From assembly GCF_014651675.1 (NCBI RefSeq), contig NZ_BMXI01000005.1, positions 62,001-126,000 of the forward strand: 64,000 nucleotides of DNA. The letters run 5' to 3'. Each line of letters begins with the position of its first letter. Positions within the stretch are counted from its first letter, which is position 1. The DNA is from Roseibacillus persicicus (GTDB lineage Bacteria > Verrucomicrobiota > Verrucomicrobiia > Verrucomicrobiales > Akkermansiaceae). The notes beneath the pieces are model-generated. The model was not told the DNA's origin. It was given only the letters and a program-made list of their open reading frames with translations, and made no database searches. Of this stretch, positions 17,961 to 26,861 are shown piece by piece. The position numbers were made by a program, and so were the translations under genes.

Positions 17961-18733
17961 AGATTCAGCAAACAAGCCCAAGGAGTCAAAAAGGATTCAG
18001 CCTCATTGAGGTCCTGGTGGCGGCTGGCATCGGGACCGGAATCATTCTGATGATGATGATGGCGATGAGGGTCGGTACCGAAGGGTTCAGCGACTCGACC
18101 CAGCGGATTGACGCGCTGGTGGAAGCTCGGGCGGCGCTGGGTGTGCTCTCTGATGATGTCGCTACTATGGTGGGAGCGGGTGATGAGAATTTCGGGTGGA
18201 AGGCGACCGACGAGCGCTTTCACGAAATCTGGTTCCTGACTCTCAAGCCTCTGGAAGCGCAGGACTCATCAAAAGCGGTGGGCGATGTCTGTTACGTCCA
18301 TTATTTCACGGCGGTGACGCAGGATGCTCCGGTCGTGGACTCTGCCTATTCGCGGAAGCTTTACCGCCGCTTTGTGAGCAGTGGGGATCTCTTGGAGCGA
18401 TTGAACAATGGGACCCTGCCCACTCCGGTTGCCGATCCCGATCGGGCGGAAGCGGTCGCCTTCAACGTGACTCGTTTCGTGGCCCAGCCGTTGGCCCGGA
18501 CCAATGCGGCTGGTCCTCTGGCCAACTGGGCGGAAGGGAATGGCTTGCCCGTGGCCCTCGATATTGATTTTCAAGTTGTAGATAGTGACACCGCCGGTCT
18601 CATGCGGTTGGAAGAGGATTGGAACCTGACCACCAAAATTGCCCAGACCATGGTTTTGGAAGATGGTGACGAATACGATTCCAGGGCCGGCCGAGAGTTT
18701 CAACTTAATCTGAAAGTAGGCCATGCGAACTAA
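17957..18733 (+). CDS. Verru_Chthon cassette protein C, GspJ-like pseudopilin
   Basis: A 258-residue prepilin-like protein with Gly13 followed by FSLIEVLVAAGIGTGIILMM; Glu is at +5. The segment after the helix (DALVEARAALGVLSDDVATM) is the GspJ/PilW pattern, where an Arg/Ala-rich helix is followed by an L-s-D-D motif. ATG start overlaps the previous stop (ATGA), and the end overlaps the next gene by 11 bp, so the four genes are translationally coupled. Likely an inner-membrane minor pseudopilin of the tip complex. The GspJ assignment is inferred from order and pattern. Confidence 0.88.
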   Translation: MKIQQTSPRSQKGFSLIEVLVAAGIGTGIILMMMMAMRVGTEGFSDSTQRIDALVEARAALGVLSDDVATMVGAGDENFGWKATDERFHEIWFLTLKPLEAQDSSKAVGDVCYVHYFTAVTQDAPVVDSAYSRKLYRRFVSSGDLLERLNNGTLPTPVADPDRAEAVAFNVTRFVAQPLARTNAAGPLANWAEGNGLPVALDIDFQVVDSDTAGLMRLEEDWNLTTKIAQTMVLEDGDEYDSRAGREFQLNLKVGHAN

Positions 18734-21700
18734 ATCATCCCCACGTTCCCAGTCCTCTGGTTTTGCTCTGCCGGCAGTCATTTTGATTTCTGCCGGGCTC
18801 ATGATCCTCCTTGTCGCATTGATGGCGATTGTCGAATTGGAGCGCACCTCCTCAAAGGCGCGGGTCGGTTCCTATCAGGCCGAACTGGCGGCAGAATCTG
18901 CTCTGGAAGAAGCAAAGATGATTTTGGCCGGAGTCACTTCATCCGATACCTACGCGGTCAGTGTGATACCCTTTGCAGAAGAGTACGATGACAATGGCGA
19001 TGGCCAGATCTCCAGCGAGGAAGATGACGTTTTGGATACCGATGCCGGAGAGCGCGGACGAGCCTATTTGTATGGTATCCAAGGCGATACGAGCGGCGGT
19101 GATCCTGTCTTTAACTTCACGCCTTTGTTCGCTACTCAAGAGGGAGTGGGGGCGCAGAGCGTCACTGTCGATGGGCAGCTGACTTTGCCGGAAGATCCCG
19201 GTCTCTTGAAAAGCAGCGACAATAATCTGGAAGCAACGGTTGCGATCAACGGAACTCCCTACCTTTCTCCTCCGGTGACTGCTTGGCGCATCATTCGAGA
19301 TCAAGAGGGAGTGCCCATTGCGCGCTACTCCTATTGGGTGGAGGATATGCAGGGTCATATCGATGCCGAATATATTCCCGGCAATGATCGCAGCGGAGGT
19401 CATGCGCGGGCTAACGAAGTCTGGCAGAATGACGAAATCTGGAACGAGGAACTTCAACCAGCCCTGAGCCAATATGAGACCGACGGTGGTCAGATTCCGC
19501 TCTGGCCCGCCCCCGGAATCAACCCCGGTTACCTCGAGGAGGCGGAAGGTTTTTTGAATCCCGAGAATCGTCTCCTCAGTGAGATCGCAGTTTACACTCT
19601 CGACCAGAACAAGACCGGGGTGAGCGATGAGAGTGTCTTGGATGATACGATGCGGACCTTGACTCCCAAAGCTCCCACTCCCGCCAGTCTTTTGGCTTTG
19701 AAGGGAGCGCAGGCGCCGATTGAGCGGGTTCCCGTCGGGGCTGATCGGGGCCGGATCGAACTAAGTGGCGACGATGACTCCATCGAGGACCGATGGGTGG
19801 AAGAGTACTTTACCACTGATAATCGGGCTTGGGAGGAGCAAGCTCTCGTGCCCTATGCCCCGGGACTCGATTCTTCGGTAATGGGGGCTCCAAGATTGAA
19901 TCTCAACAAGTTGCTTGAAACCGCAGGCTCAGACGAGTCGCCAGGTTTTGGTCTGGTTCCTGGAATCCCCAGCCGTGCCGAAGAGGCTGTTTCGGAGATT
20001 GCCGACTTCATCGACACCGCTTTGCCAGACTTTGCGGAGCAAAGGCGCGGGGGCTTCGGGGAGTGGCTCTCCGGATCGTCGAAGGATAGCGCGTATCTCG
20101 AGACGATTGCAGCTTCCATTCTGGACTACGCCGATACCGACAGCACTCCCATTGCGGACGGGGACCGCTACCGGGGAATTGACTCCCATCCCTATGTTTC
20201 GGAGTATCTGATCACGCATACCATCAAGGGGTTTGATCGCAGTGATGGGCAGCGGAATTTCTTAATCATTGAGGTGGAAGCCTATGCGGAACTCTGGAAT
20301 ATGAGCAATCACGCCGCCGAAGGAACCTTTGAGCTTGGGTATGACAATCCCTTTGTATTCGAAGCTTTGGGAAATCCCGAGGTCGATTTCATTAGCCCAT
20401 TGGATACGACTGCTCCTGCCGGAAGCGCGAGTTGGGCTTCTCACAATCTCGAGAAGGTCGAAGGAGTTTGGTATTCCTCGCCTCAGAGCATTAAGATTCC
20501 GTCCAACGGCTACACCATGGTCTCAACTGGACCGATCACTTACCGGCTGTTCGTGGGGTCGGCGGATCAGTTTCTTCCTTTGCCCATCCAGTTGGACTTT
20601 CCTTTTGAAGACGTCGCGAATTATCGTTTGCGATGGAATGGCCAAGACTGTGATCGAAGTGCCGCCGGTATCGAGCTGACCAGTGCGCTCTTGACCAAGA
20701 CCAACACGCCGGTCACCAAAGCAGTCATTCCCGGAACTTGGGGAGAATATACCAAAGAGTTCTTCACGGGAATGTATGATCCCCGACAGTCATGGTGGGC
20801 TGGCTTGGCCAATGAGGACGGCTTGGTTTCGGAAAACAGCTATCCGCAAAATTACAGTCCCGGTCGCCGGAATGTGCGGTGGGGTTCCATTGGTAAATTC
20901 GATCCCGATGCTCTTCACGGAAGGATGCTGGTTTCGGAATGGCCGGACGGCGGGCATGATTCGTCTTTCGACCTCAGCACTTTCCACAAAAGAGGTTCGG
21001 GATCGTCGGAGCGTGCCCTTCTTCCTCTCTCCAACGACTTGTATCCCAATCAAGAGGATGTCGCGACCGAGCCGAGCAAAGCACCGGTCTTTCTCTCGAA
21101 TCTGGGGCGCTACTTCAGTGAGACTGAACTGGGCAACATCTATGATCCTCAGATGTGGCAGCACCGGGGCAATCCTCCATCCCGGACGAATGAGATTTGG
21201 TATAAGGAAAGCGCGAATCGTAGCACCAACGCCAATGTTCCCGAGGTGCAAGAGGATCCCAAAAAGTCTTCCGTCGTCGGAGGCGGGAACACCCTTCGCA
21301 TCGGACGTCCCGAGCACGAGGCCTTCGAAGCCGTGGGATTGCGAGCCTCGCACCTGCTGGACCTGTTTCATTGCGGGCAACCGTTTTCCGCAACCCCAGC
21401 CAAGAGGGTTGGGACTCTGCGTAAGGTGGAAGGTCACATCAACGTGAACACGGCTTCTCGCGAGGTCTTGCGAACGCTCGCCGCCGGGGTGCTTGCCACG
21501 GACCCGGAGATTGCGCTCGAGTCCTCATCATTCGATACCAGCAAATTTTCTCCCCGAACTTCGCGGCGCTTTGGACAGATTTCAGCAACTGACGCCTTTG
21601 CTTCGTCGACTGGATTCGCGGATGAGGCGGGCGTAATTGCGGATATGATCATCGAGGGCCGTCCCTATGTCTCTCTCTCCCAACTGGCCGCTCTACGCTA

Positions 21701-22034
21701 TCCTGAGGACTACGAAGTGAGAGACCTTCGGGATAAGTTCGTCTTCGGGAACAAGTATAATCATGATCCGGGATACCGCTTGCAAGTCAGTGACCGGGCC
21801 TCGGAAGAAGTCTTCGCGAGAGTCTATAACTCCTCGACCACCCGGAGCCGGAACTTTCGGATTCATGTGATCGGTCAGGCTCTGGAGCAGACTCCTTCGG
21901 GAAGTTTGCGAGTGAAGGCAACACGCAAGAAAAGCTATCGGGTCTTTGCTGACCCAGGCATCCGCAACAGCACTACTGGAGCAATTGTTCCCGCCAACCT
22001 GAAAATCGAAACCCTATATGAAACGAATCTCTAG
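18723..22034 (+). CDS. Verru_Chthon cassette protein A, giant GspK-like pseudopilin
   Basis: A 1103-residue protein with a pseudopilin N-terminus: SSG then FALPAVILISAGLMILLVAL. Position +5 is Ala, not Glu, the hallmark of GspK, which caps the pseudopilus. LAAESALEEAKMIL then matches GspK. Residues 89-100 (DDNGDGQISSEE) form an EF-hand-like calcium loop. Near residues 901-925, GHINVNTASREVLRTLAAGV matches the GspK SAM-like/HhH region and its N-x-N-T-A motif. Typical GspK has about 320 residues, so roughly 750 residues are extra, mostly between the calcium loop and the NVNTA region. It overlaps its neighbours by 11 and 17 bp. Family name is firm; the tip-cap role is inferred. Confidence 0.88.
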   Translation: MRTKSSPRSQSSGFALPAVILISAGLMILLVALMAIVELERTSSKARVGSYQAELAAESALEEAKMILAGVTSSDTYAVSVIPFAEEYDDNGDGQISSEEDDVLDTDAGERGRAYLYGIQGDTSGGDPVFNFTPLFATQEGVGAQSVTVDGQLTLPEDPGLLKSSDNNLEATVAINGTPYLSPPVTAWRIIRDQEGVPIARYSYWVEDMQGHIDAEYIPGNDRSGGHARANEVWQNDEIWNEELQPALSQYETDGGQIPLWPAPGINPGYLEEAEGFLNPENRLLSEIAVYTLDQNKTGVSDESVLDDTMRTLTPKAPTPASLLALKGAQAPIERVPVGADRGRIELSGDDDSIEDRWVEEYFTTDNRAWEEQALVPYAPGLDSSVMGAPRLNLNKLLETAGSDESPGFGLVPGIPSRAEEAVSEIADFIDTALPDFAEQRRGGFGEWLSGSSKDSAYLETIAASILDYADTDSTPIADGDRYRGIDSHPYVSEYLITHTIKGFDRSDGQRNFLIIEVEAYAELWNMSNHAAEGTFELGYDNPFVFEALGNPEVDFISPLDTTAPAGSASWASHNLEKVEGVWYSSPQSIKIPSNGYTMVSTGPITYRLFVGSADQFLPLPIQLDFPFEDVANYRLRWNGQDCDRSAAGIELTSALLTKTNTPVTKAVIPGTWGEYTKEFFTGMYDPRQSWWAGLANEDGLVSENSYPQNYSPGRRNVRWGSIGKFDPDALHGRMLVSEWPDGGHDSSFDLSTFHKRGSGSSERALLPLSNDLYPNQEDVATEPSKAPVFLSNLGRYFSETELGNIYDPQMWQHRGNPPSRTNEIWYKESANRSTNANVPEVQEDPKKSSVVGGGNTLRIGRPEHEAFEAVGLRASHLLDLFHCGQPFSATPAKRVGTLRKVEGHINVNTASREVLRTLAAGVLATDPEIALESSSFDTSKFSPRTSRRFGQISATDAFASSTGFADEAGVIADMIIEGRPYVSLSQLAALRYPEDYEVRDLRDKFVFGNKYNHDPGYRLQVSDRASEEVFARVYNSSTTRSRNFRIHVIGQALEQTPSGSLRVKATRKKSYRVFADPGIRNSTTGAIVPANLKIETLYETNL

Positions 22035-22695
22035 TCTGCTCTTCTTTCTCTGTCTGACCTTGTTGCACGGGCAAGATCCTCAAGCGAGCTCTGGCTTCGT
22101 GCGCTTTATGAATCTCGTTGATGCGGGAGAAGGGAACACCAAGCTCGAGATCAACGGTAAAGATATTTGGGAGCCGGGCTATCGCCTTGGCCAGAAGACC
22201 GGAGCGCTCCCCTACAGCGGCGGAACCCAGAAGTTTGTGGTGACCAAGGAAGGCTGCCTGACTGCGGAACGTGAGGTGAAAGTGGTGAAGGGGAAATCAC
22301 AAACCATCGTTGCCTTTGCCGAAGAAGTCTTTGATGAAGAAGGGGAGTCCTTGGGATGGCAGATCAAGTTGGCCAGTCTTCAACAGCACACCCCGGAGCA
22401 GGGACTGGTGGTGACCTTTGTCTCATTTTGCAAAGATGATGTTCTCGATCTAACAATCGAGGAGCGCCAGACCGATAAGACCTTCAAGCAATCCGTGCGC
22501 AAGCGGAGAAGCGAAAGGCTCAAGCTCGTCGATAGTGGGCGGGTGCGGGCAACGGTATCCTGTGGAGGTGAAGTGATCGGGAGCATCAAGGTCGAGGATC
22601 AGGGCAACTACATCGCCATGATTTTCGACAGTGATGAAGGAAAGAGAAAGCTCATTACCTTCTACGACCCCCAGTTCATGATTTCCGGTAGCTAA
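22018..22695 (+). CDS. Exported protein of the cassette operon, unknown function
   Basis: A 225-residue protein with a signal peptide (MKRISSLLFFLCLTLLHGQ). Its ATG overlaps the end of the GspK-like gene by 17 bp, which argues for coupled expression. The mature part is mostly beta-rich (VRFMNLVDAGEGNTKLEING near the start), with one Cys in VTKEGCLTAE, one in SFCKDD and one in TVSCGGEV. No catalytic motif was recognised. A periplasmic or outer-membrane accessory of the pseudopilin cassette is plausible from position only. Confidence 0.7.
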   Translation: MKRISSLLFFLCLTLLHGQDPQASSGFVRFMNLVDAGEGNTKLEINGKDIWEPGYRLGQKTGALPYSGGTQKFVVTKEGCLTAEREVKVVKGKSQTIVAFAEEVFDEEGESLGWQIKLASLQQHTPEQGLVVTFVSFCKDDVLDLTIEERQTDKTFKQSVRKRRSERLKLVDSGRVRATVSCGGEVIGSIKVEDQGNYIAMIFDSDEGKRKLITFYDPQFMISGS

Positions 22696-22699
22696 GGTT

Positions 22700-24178
22700 A
22701 TGCAGCACTGGAATCGGCGTCAATTTATCGCAGGCACGGCTGCTTCGGTGGCTCTGGCTGCGCGGGGGAGAGCCCAAGAGTCGAAAGGCTCGGAGCTGGC
22801 CATCTTTCACACTACGGATTTGCACGGGCACATCCTTCCCACCGAGTCTTACGACGGGGAGAAGGACCTCGGTGGTCTTGCCCGCTGTGCGAGCCAAATC
22901 AGGGCTTGGCGCAAGGAGTCTCCTGAGAACCTCTTGTTAGATATTGGCGATGTCTATCAGGGCACCATGGTCAGTTGGCAGACCCGTGGGAAGCTGATGA
23001 TCGATCTCTTCAACAAGATGGGCTACGACGCCTGGGTCTTGGGAAATCACGAATTTGATTGGGGTCCCGAGGTGGTGGAGGAAGCTCTCAACCGCTCGAA
23101 CATGCCCGTCCTCGCTGCCAATGTGAAGCTGGATGGCAAGTTGGTGGGAGCCGAGCGAAGTGAAGGTCTTTTTCAGAAGCTGCGGCCTTGGATGATCAAG
23201 GAAGTCGCTGGCGAGAAGGTGGGAGTGGTGGGCCTCATCACTCCGGGTCTCCCCGCGTGGCTGCGTTCGGAGCTCTTGGGGCCGCTTGAGGCAGTCGATC
23301 CCGCTCCGATTCTGAAGCGCTGTGTGGCGGAGTTGAAGGGTGAGGGAGCTACTAAAATTATCGTAGCAGGTCACATGGGCTATCGCGAACGCGGTGACGA
23401 TTATGCGAACCCGTTGGCGCACACTCTCAAGGATTCGGGTGGGGTGAATGCCTTCCTGGCGGCCCACTCCCATCGTCGCAACGAGCGCTGGTTGGTGGAA
23501 GGGGTTCCCTGTACGCAGGCGAGTTACCATGGCCTCGACTGTGGGCGCGTGCGGTTCATGGGGGATCTGGCTCGCACCGAGCTCGCGCGGATGGATGGCC
23601 GGGTGGGCTTTGACGAGGTCGTGATGAACGCCTCCAAACCATTTTTGAAAGCAGCGGAAAAGGAAGCCGAGCGCGTGATTGGGAAGATCCCGGTCACTCT
23701 CAAGGGGACTGCCGCCATTCGCAACTTCCTCTGCGAATCCTTCCTCGCTGCGGCTTCGCGGGCTGGGCAAGAGGTTGATGCGGTCTTCCACGGCACCTTT
23801 GGCAGCACTGAGATTCCCGAAGGCAAGTTCACGGTCGCCGATGCCTGGAGCCACTTGCCCTACGAAAACAAGTTGGTGGTGGGCGAATTGACAGGCGAGG
23901 AGTTGGTTGCCGTTCTTCAAGAAGACCAAGACGACCGATACTCCAATCGCGCCCTTTTCGGGATGGAAATCATCAAAGACGCCAAGCGCAAACCCATTGG
24001 GGTGAAGGGGACTCCCGAGCGCGAGCGCTATCGGGTTCTGTTCAATAGTTACGACGCGCAATCCGGTGGGCGGCGATTGAATGTCTTGCGCGATGCGTTG
24101 GCCAAACCAGCCTCCCGGTCCCGTCTCTTGCCCTTGGATGCCCGTGAGGCTCTCATCGATTACGTGGCAGATCTCTAG
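22700..24178 (+). CDS. Tat-exported 5'-nucleotidase/UshA-like metallophosphatase
   Basis: A 492-residue enzyme with a twin-arginine signal (NRRQFIAGTAASVALAARGR). Metallophosphoesterase motifs appear in order: TTDLHGH, DIGDVYQG, LGNHEFDWG, AGHMGY and AAHSHRR, which supply the Asp, His and Asn ligands of a dinuclear metal site. The C-terminal part (about 310-490) is the 5'-nucleotidase substrate domain, though the usual nucleotide-stacking residues are not obvious. It may act on nucleotides or other phosphomonoesters or thiosulfate esters (SoxB-like enzymes are related). The gene follows the previous one by 4 bp, with AAGG before the ATG. It is cotranscribed with the pseudopilin cassette; the reason is not clear. 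Confidence 0.85.
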   Translation: MQHWNRRQFIAGTAASVALAARGRAQESKGSELAIFHTTDLHGHILPTESYDGEKDLGGLARCASQIRAWRKESPENLLLDIGDVYQGTMVSWQTRGKLMIDLFNKMGYDAWVLGNHEFDWGPEVVEEALNRSNMPVLAANVKLDGKLVGAERSEGLFQKLRPWMIKEVAGEKVGVVGLITPGLPAWLRSELLGPLEAVDPAPILKRCVAELKGEGATKIIVAGHMGYRERGDDYANPLAHTLKDSGGVNAFLAAHSHRRNERWLVEGVPCTQASYHGLDCGRVRFMGDLARTELARMDGRVGFDEVVMNASKPFLKAAEKEAERVIGKIPVTLKGTAAIRNFLCESFLAAASRAGQEVDAVFHGTFGSTEIPEGKFTVADAWSHLPYENKLVVGELTGEELVAVLQEDQDDRYSNRALFGMEIIKDAKRKPIGVKGTPERERYRVLFNSYDAQSGGRRLNVLRDALAKPASRSRLLPLDAREALIDYVADL

Positions 24179-24195
24179 AACTCACTTTTCGAACC

Positions 24196-24513
24196 ATGGC
24201 CGAAGTCGATTGCTACCTTTGTCCCGAATGCGGAGCAGAAGTGCCCGTCGGTTCCAAGGGATGCCAGGCTTGCGGTCCCCGAAAGGTGGCGAAGCGCATG
24301 GGGCGCAAGAAGCGGAAGCAGGCGCAGAAGAAGCGATCTTGGGAGCAGGATTCGGCCTATGATGGGCTCGATCTTCCTGACGAAGACTTCGATTACGAAG
24401 ACTATGTGGCCCGTGAGTTCGGCGGAAAACCCCATCGGCGAGTGGGAATCGCGTGGTATTGGTGGTTGACCGCTCTGCTACTCCTCATGCTCTTGGCGCT
24501 CACTCTTTTTTAG
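24196..24513 (+). CDS. Small zinc-ribbon protein with C-terminal membrane anchor
   Basis: A 105-residue protein. The N-terminus holds Cys6, Cys9, Cys12, Cys23 and Cys26 (CYLCPECGAEVP and CQACG), a zinc-ribbon arrangement. A very basic stretch follows (KRMGRKKRKQAQKKRS), then an acidic one (DLPDEDFDYEDY), then one C-terminal membrane helix (about residues 85-104). The topology suggests a cytoplasmic, metal-bound head on the inner membrane. It closes the first part of the cassette operon, 17 bp after the phosphatase. Function unknown. Confidence 0.65.
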   Translation: MAEVDCYLCPECGAEVPVGSKGCQACGPRKVAKRMGRKKRKQAQKKRSWEQDSAYDGLDLPDEDFDYEDYVAREFGGKPHRRVGIAWYWWLTALLLLMLLALTLF

Positions 24514-24604
24514 GTGGGTTGAGTTGTTCGTTTATACGGGTGTTTTTCTAACAGCCGAGGCTTGTTGGCAGCTCATTTCTTCGCAACTGACTGAAAAGCG
24601 GCTT

Positions 24605-24643
24605 GTTGTTAAAATTTGTTAGTGTTGTTTGATATTTAACAAC
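24605..24643. promoter_or_regulatory. Inverted repeat in AT-rich promoter region of the exoprotein genes
   Basis: GTTGTTAAA (24605-24613) and TTTAACAAC (24635-24643) are perfect inverted copies around a 21-base AT-rich spacer, immediately before the ATG at 24648. The 134-bp gap is the only sizeable one between 16702 and 40949, so a second promoter here is likely and the repeat may be its operator. A rho-independent terminator was not seen. Confidence 0.5.
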
Positions 24644-24647
24644 ACGC

Positions 24648-25550
24648 ATGACTCTTCGAAATTGGGGAAATTTTCTCGGGGTTTTTCTTGGCTTGGCTTC
24701 ATGGAGTGAGGCTGCGGAGCAAACCTTGGAACTCACACCGGGATGGAATTCCATCTACCTGGAACTGAAACCCGAGCACTCGGATCCCGAGGTGCTTTTC
24801 GCCGGGAAACCGGTGGAGATGGTTTCCTTGTGGCTGCCGGACAAGGCGAAAGTAGACTCCTTGGTTGATCCCGAAGCTCTTCCCGAGCGCTCGCCGCAAT
24901 GGCGAACTTGGCAGCCTGCAAGCAGTCCTTCGGCCTTTCTCAATAACCTGCGTGCCATTCCGGCCCGAACTCCTTTGTTGATTAAGGTAACTTCGGCTTG
25001 TCAGGTGACGGTTTCGGGCGAACCGGCCTTTGCCCGCACCAAGTGGACTGGAACTTCATTCAATCTCGTCGGATTCGACATCGATTCGACAGCCCCTCCG
25101 ACCTTTGCCCGTTTCTTTGATGACTCTCGGGCGCATGAAGACCTCAAGGTCTTTCGCTTGATCGCCAATCGCTGGCAGAAAGTGGCGCCCACCGACTTGA
25201 TGAAGCGTGGAGTCGCTTATTGGGTGTGGTCCAAGGAAGGGAGTGACTTCCAAGGACCCGTGGACATCACTTGGGTGGGGGAAAGTCTTTCGCTGAGCTC
25301 TCAAAAGCAATCGGCCACAGTGCGACTGCGGAGAAATGGCTCTCTGCCAGTGACTTTGACTGTCGAGATGGGCAGTGGGCTGGCGGCAACTTTCGTTGGG
25401 AGCGGAAGCCAGAGTTCCTCGCTTGATTTGGCGGATTCTTACCAGCCCTTGACCTTGCAATTGGGGGAAGAGGGGCAGTCTGCCGGGAATTATTCCTTCG
25501 TTTTACAAGGGGGAGGAATGCAGTTTCGCCTCCCGGTCTCCATCTACTAG
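24648..25550 (+). CDS. Secreted protein of the exoprotein cluster, unknown function
   Basis: A 300-residue protein with a signal peptide (MTLRNWGNFLGVFLGLASWS). The mature part begins LELTPGWNSIYLELKP, followed by beta-rich sequence. A second segment (TKWTGTSFNLVGFDIDSTAP) precedes a region on 'runaway' surface features (VAYWVWSKEG). Nothing catalytic is visible. Proteins with this TPGWN-type opening appear to accompany Verru_Chthon-type clusters, as far as I can recall, but I cannot confirm it here. It starts the block of large exported proteins and is followed after 12 bp by the LamG gene. Confidence 0.65.
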   Translation: MTLRNWGNFLGVFLGLASWSEAAEQTLELTPGWNSIYLELKPEHSDPEVLFAGKPVEMVSLWLPDKAKVDSLVDPEALPERSPQWRTWQPASSPSAFLNNLRAIPARTPLLIKVTSACQVTVSGEPAFARTKWTGTSFNLVGFDIDSTAPPTFARFFDDSRAHEDLKVFRLIANRWQKVAPTDLMKRGVAYWVWSKEGSDFQGPVDITWVGESLSLSSQKQSATVRLRRNGSLPVTLTVEMGSGLAATFVGSGSQSSSLDLADSYQPLTLQLGEEGQSAGNYSFVLQGGGMQFRLPVSIY

Positions 25551-25562
25551 GTTTATCGTAAT

Positions 25563-26855
25563 ATGAGAACTTTTCGTCGCTCCGTTTCTAGAGTCGTGGT
25601 CTTTTTTGTCTCTTCAGCGGCGCCGCTTTGCGCGCAGTTGGATATTCGGGACGGTCTGGTGTTTCAGTATGCTTTGGATGAAACCGAGGGCACGATCGCC
25701 AATGATGCTATCGGCAGTTATCCCCTGAGATATTGGGGTGGAACGCCTCAGTGGCAGCAGCCGGGAGTTTTCTTTCACGCGGCCAATCAGCATTTCTTCA
25801 AATTCTCTGACGGAGTTCCCTCCCTGCGCGAGACCTTTACAATGTCGGCATGGGTTCGTTCTGACAATACCACCGGATGGCGTGGGGTCCTCGATATGTA
25901 TTCGGTCGCTATGCTGGTGATCGATGGCAAGCTGGTGCTGGAGAACCGGGGAGATCCTTTTTTTAACGAAGCGGGTTCGACTGGCTTTGGCAATACCGAT
26001 TCGACCGGGACCTTGGAGTGGGGGACGTGGCACCATGTGGCGATCTCGAACAATGGTTCGCGCACCCGGTTCTTCATCGATGGGGAAATGGATAGAGAGG
26101 TGGTTCATCAGGTGATCCCGAATCAAACGGTAGATATTCAGGTCGGGCGACGCGACGCCGGAGCGATTGACTATTTCCATGGAGCGATTCGGGATGTGAG
26201 AGTCTATAACCGCGAACTCACCCCTTCGGAGGTCGGGATTCTCCACGAACCACCGAACCCCGATGAGACGATGGCGGGGCTTTGGGTCGGTGAGATGGAG
26301 CTGAATGAGGTGAAGAATGTCACCACCGGCGAGTGGGGTGAGGCGGGCTCGCCTTTCTATTCCAAGGCCATTGTTTATTCCGATGCGGTCGAGAATATGT
26401 TGTTGCTGCAGGAAGCAACCTTGATGAGGACTCGTGGTGGCGACCCCCGGGAGGCGATCATCACCCAAGCCAATCTGGTGGCGAACTACGACGGCATCGT
26501 CCCGCGTGGTGACAAATTGGTGGGGGTGCGCATCAGTTCCGCGACCTTCCCGCTTCCCTCTGACAAAGTGGCCTTCGCGGGAACGGGGAGTGGGGATGAG
26601 ATCGCGGTCTCGGTGACTCTGCCCGCAGCGCATCCCAAGAATCCGTTCCGCCATAAGTATCACCCCGACCTTGGAATCGGTCGGGAGATTACCCGCACAC
26701 TAACCATTGATTGGGAGGATGAGGATTTGCCCACTGACGGACAACGTCGGGCGGTTGTTAGCGAAAGAATCACAGGCCTTCACAAGGATACTTTGGAAGT
26801 GCGCGGGACGGCTGTTTTCGCACGGGTATCGTCTTCACAACTTCTCAACCCTTAA
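25563..26855 (+). CDS. Secreted LamG-domain protein
   Basis: A 430-residue protein with a signal peptide (about residues 1-25). Residues about 30-235 form a LamG/concanavalin-like jelly roll: GLVFQYALDETEGTIANDAI, then FTMSAWVRSDNTTGWRG, then WHHVAISNNGSRTRFFIDGE and FHGAIRDVRVYNRELTPSEV. This domain is close to the LamG inside the 3301-aa protein next door. The remaining part (from MAGLWVGEMELNEVKN) is a second, beta-rich module also seen in verrucomicrobial secreted proteins. LamG domains bind carbohydrate or protein ligands. It lies 6 bp before the giant gene. Confidence 0.8.
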   Translation: MRTFRRSVSRVVVFFVSSAAPLCAQLDIRDGLVFQYALDETEGTIANDAIGSYPLRYWGGTPQWQQPGVFFHAANQHFFKFSDGVPSLRETFTMSAWVRSDNTTGWRGVLDMYSVAMLVIDGKLVLENRGDPFFNEAGSTGFGNTDSTGTLEWGTWHHVAISNNGSRTRFFIDGEMDREVVHQVIPNQTVDIQVGRRDAGAIDYFHGAIRDVRVYNRELTPSEVGILHEPPNPDETMAGLWVGEMELNEVKNVTTGEWGEAGSPFYSKAIVYSDAVENMLLLQEATLMRTRGGDPREAIITQANLVANYDGIVPRGDKLVGVRISSATFPLPSDKVAFAGTGSGDEIAVSVTLPAAHPKNPFRHKYHPDLGIGREITRTLTIDWEDEDLPTDGQRRAVVSERITGLHKDTLEVRGTAVFARVSSSQLLNP

Positions 26856-26861
26856 GTTTTC

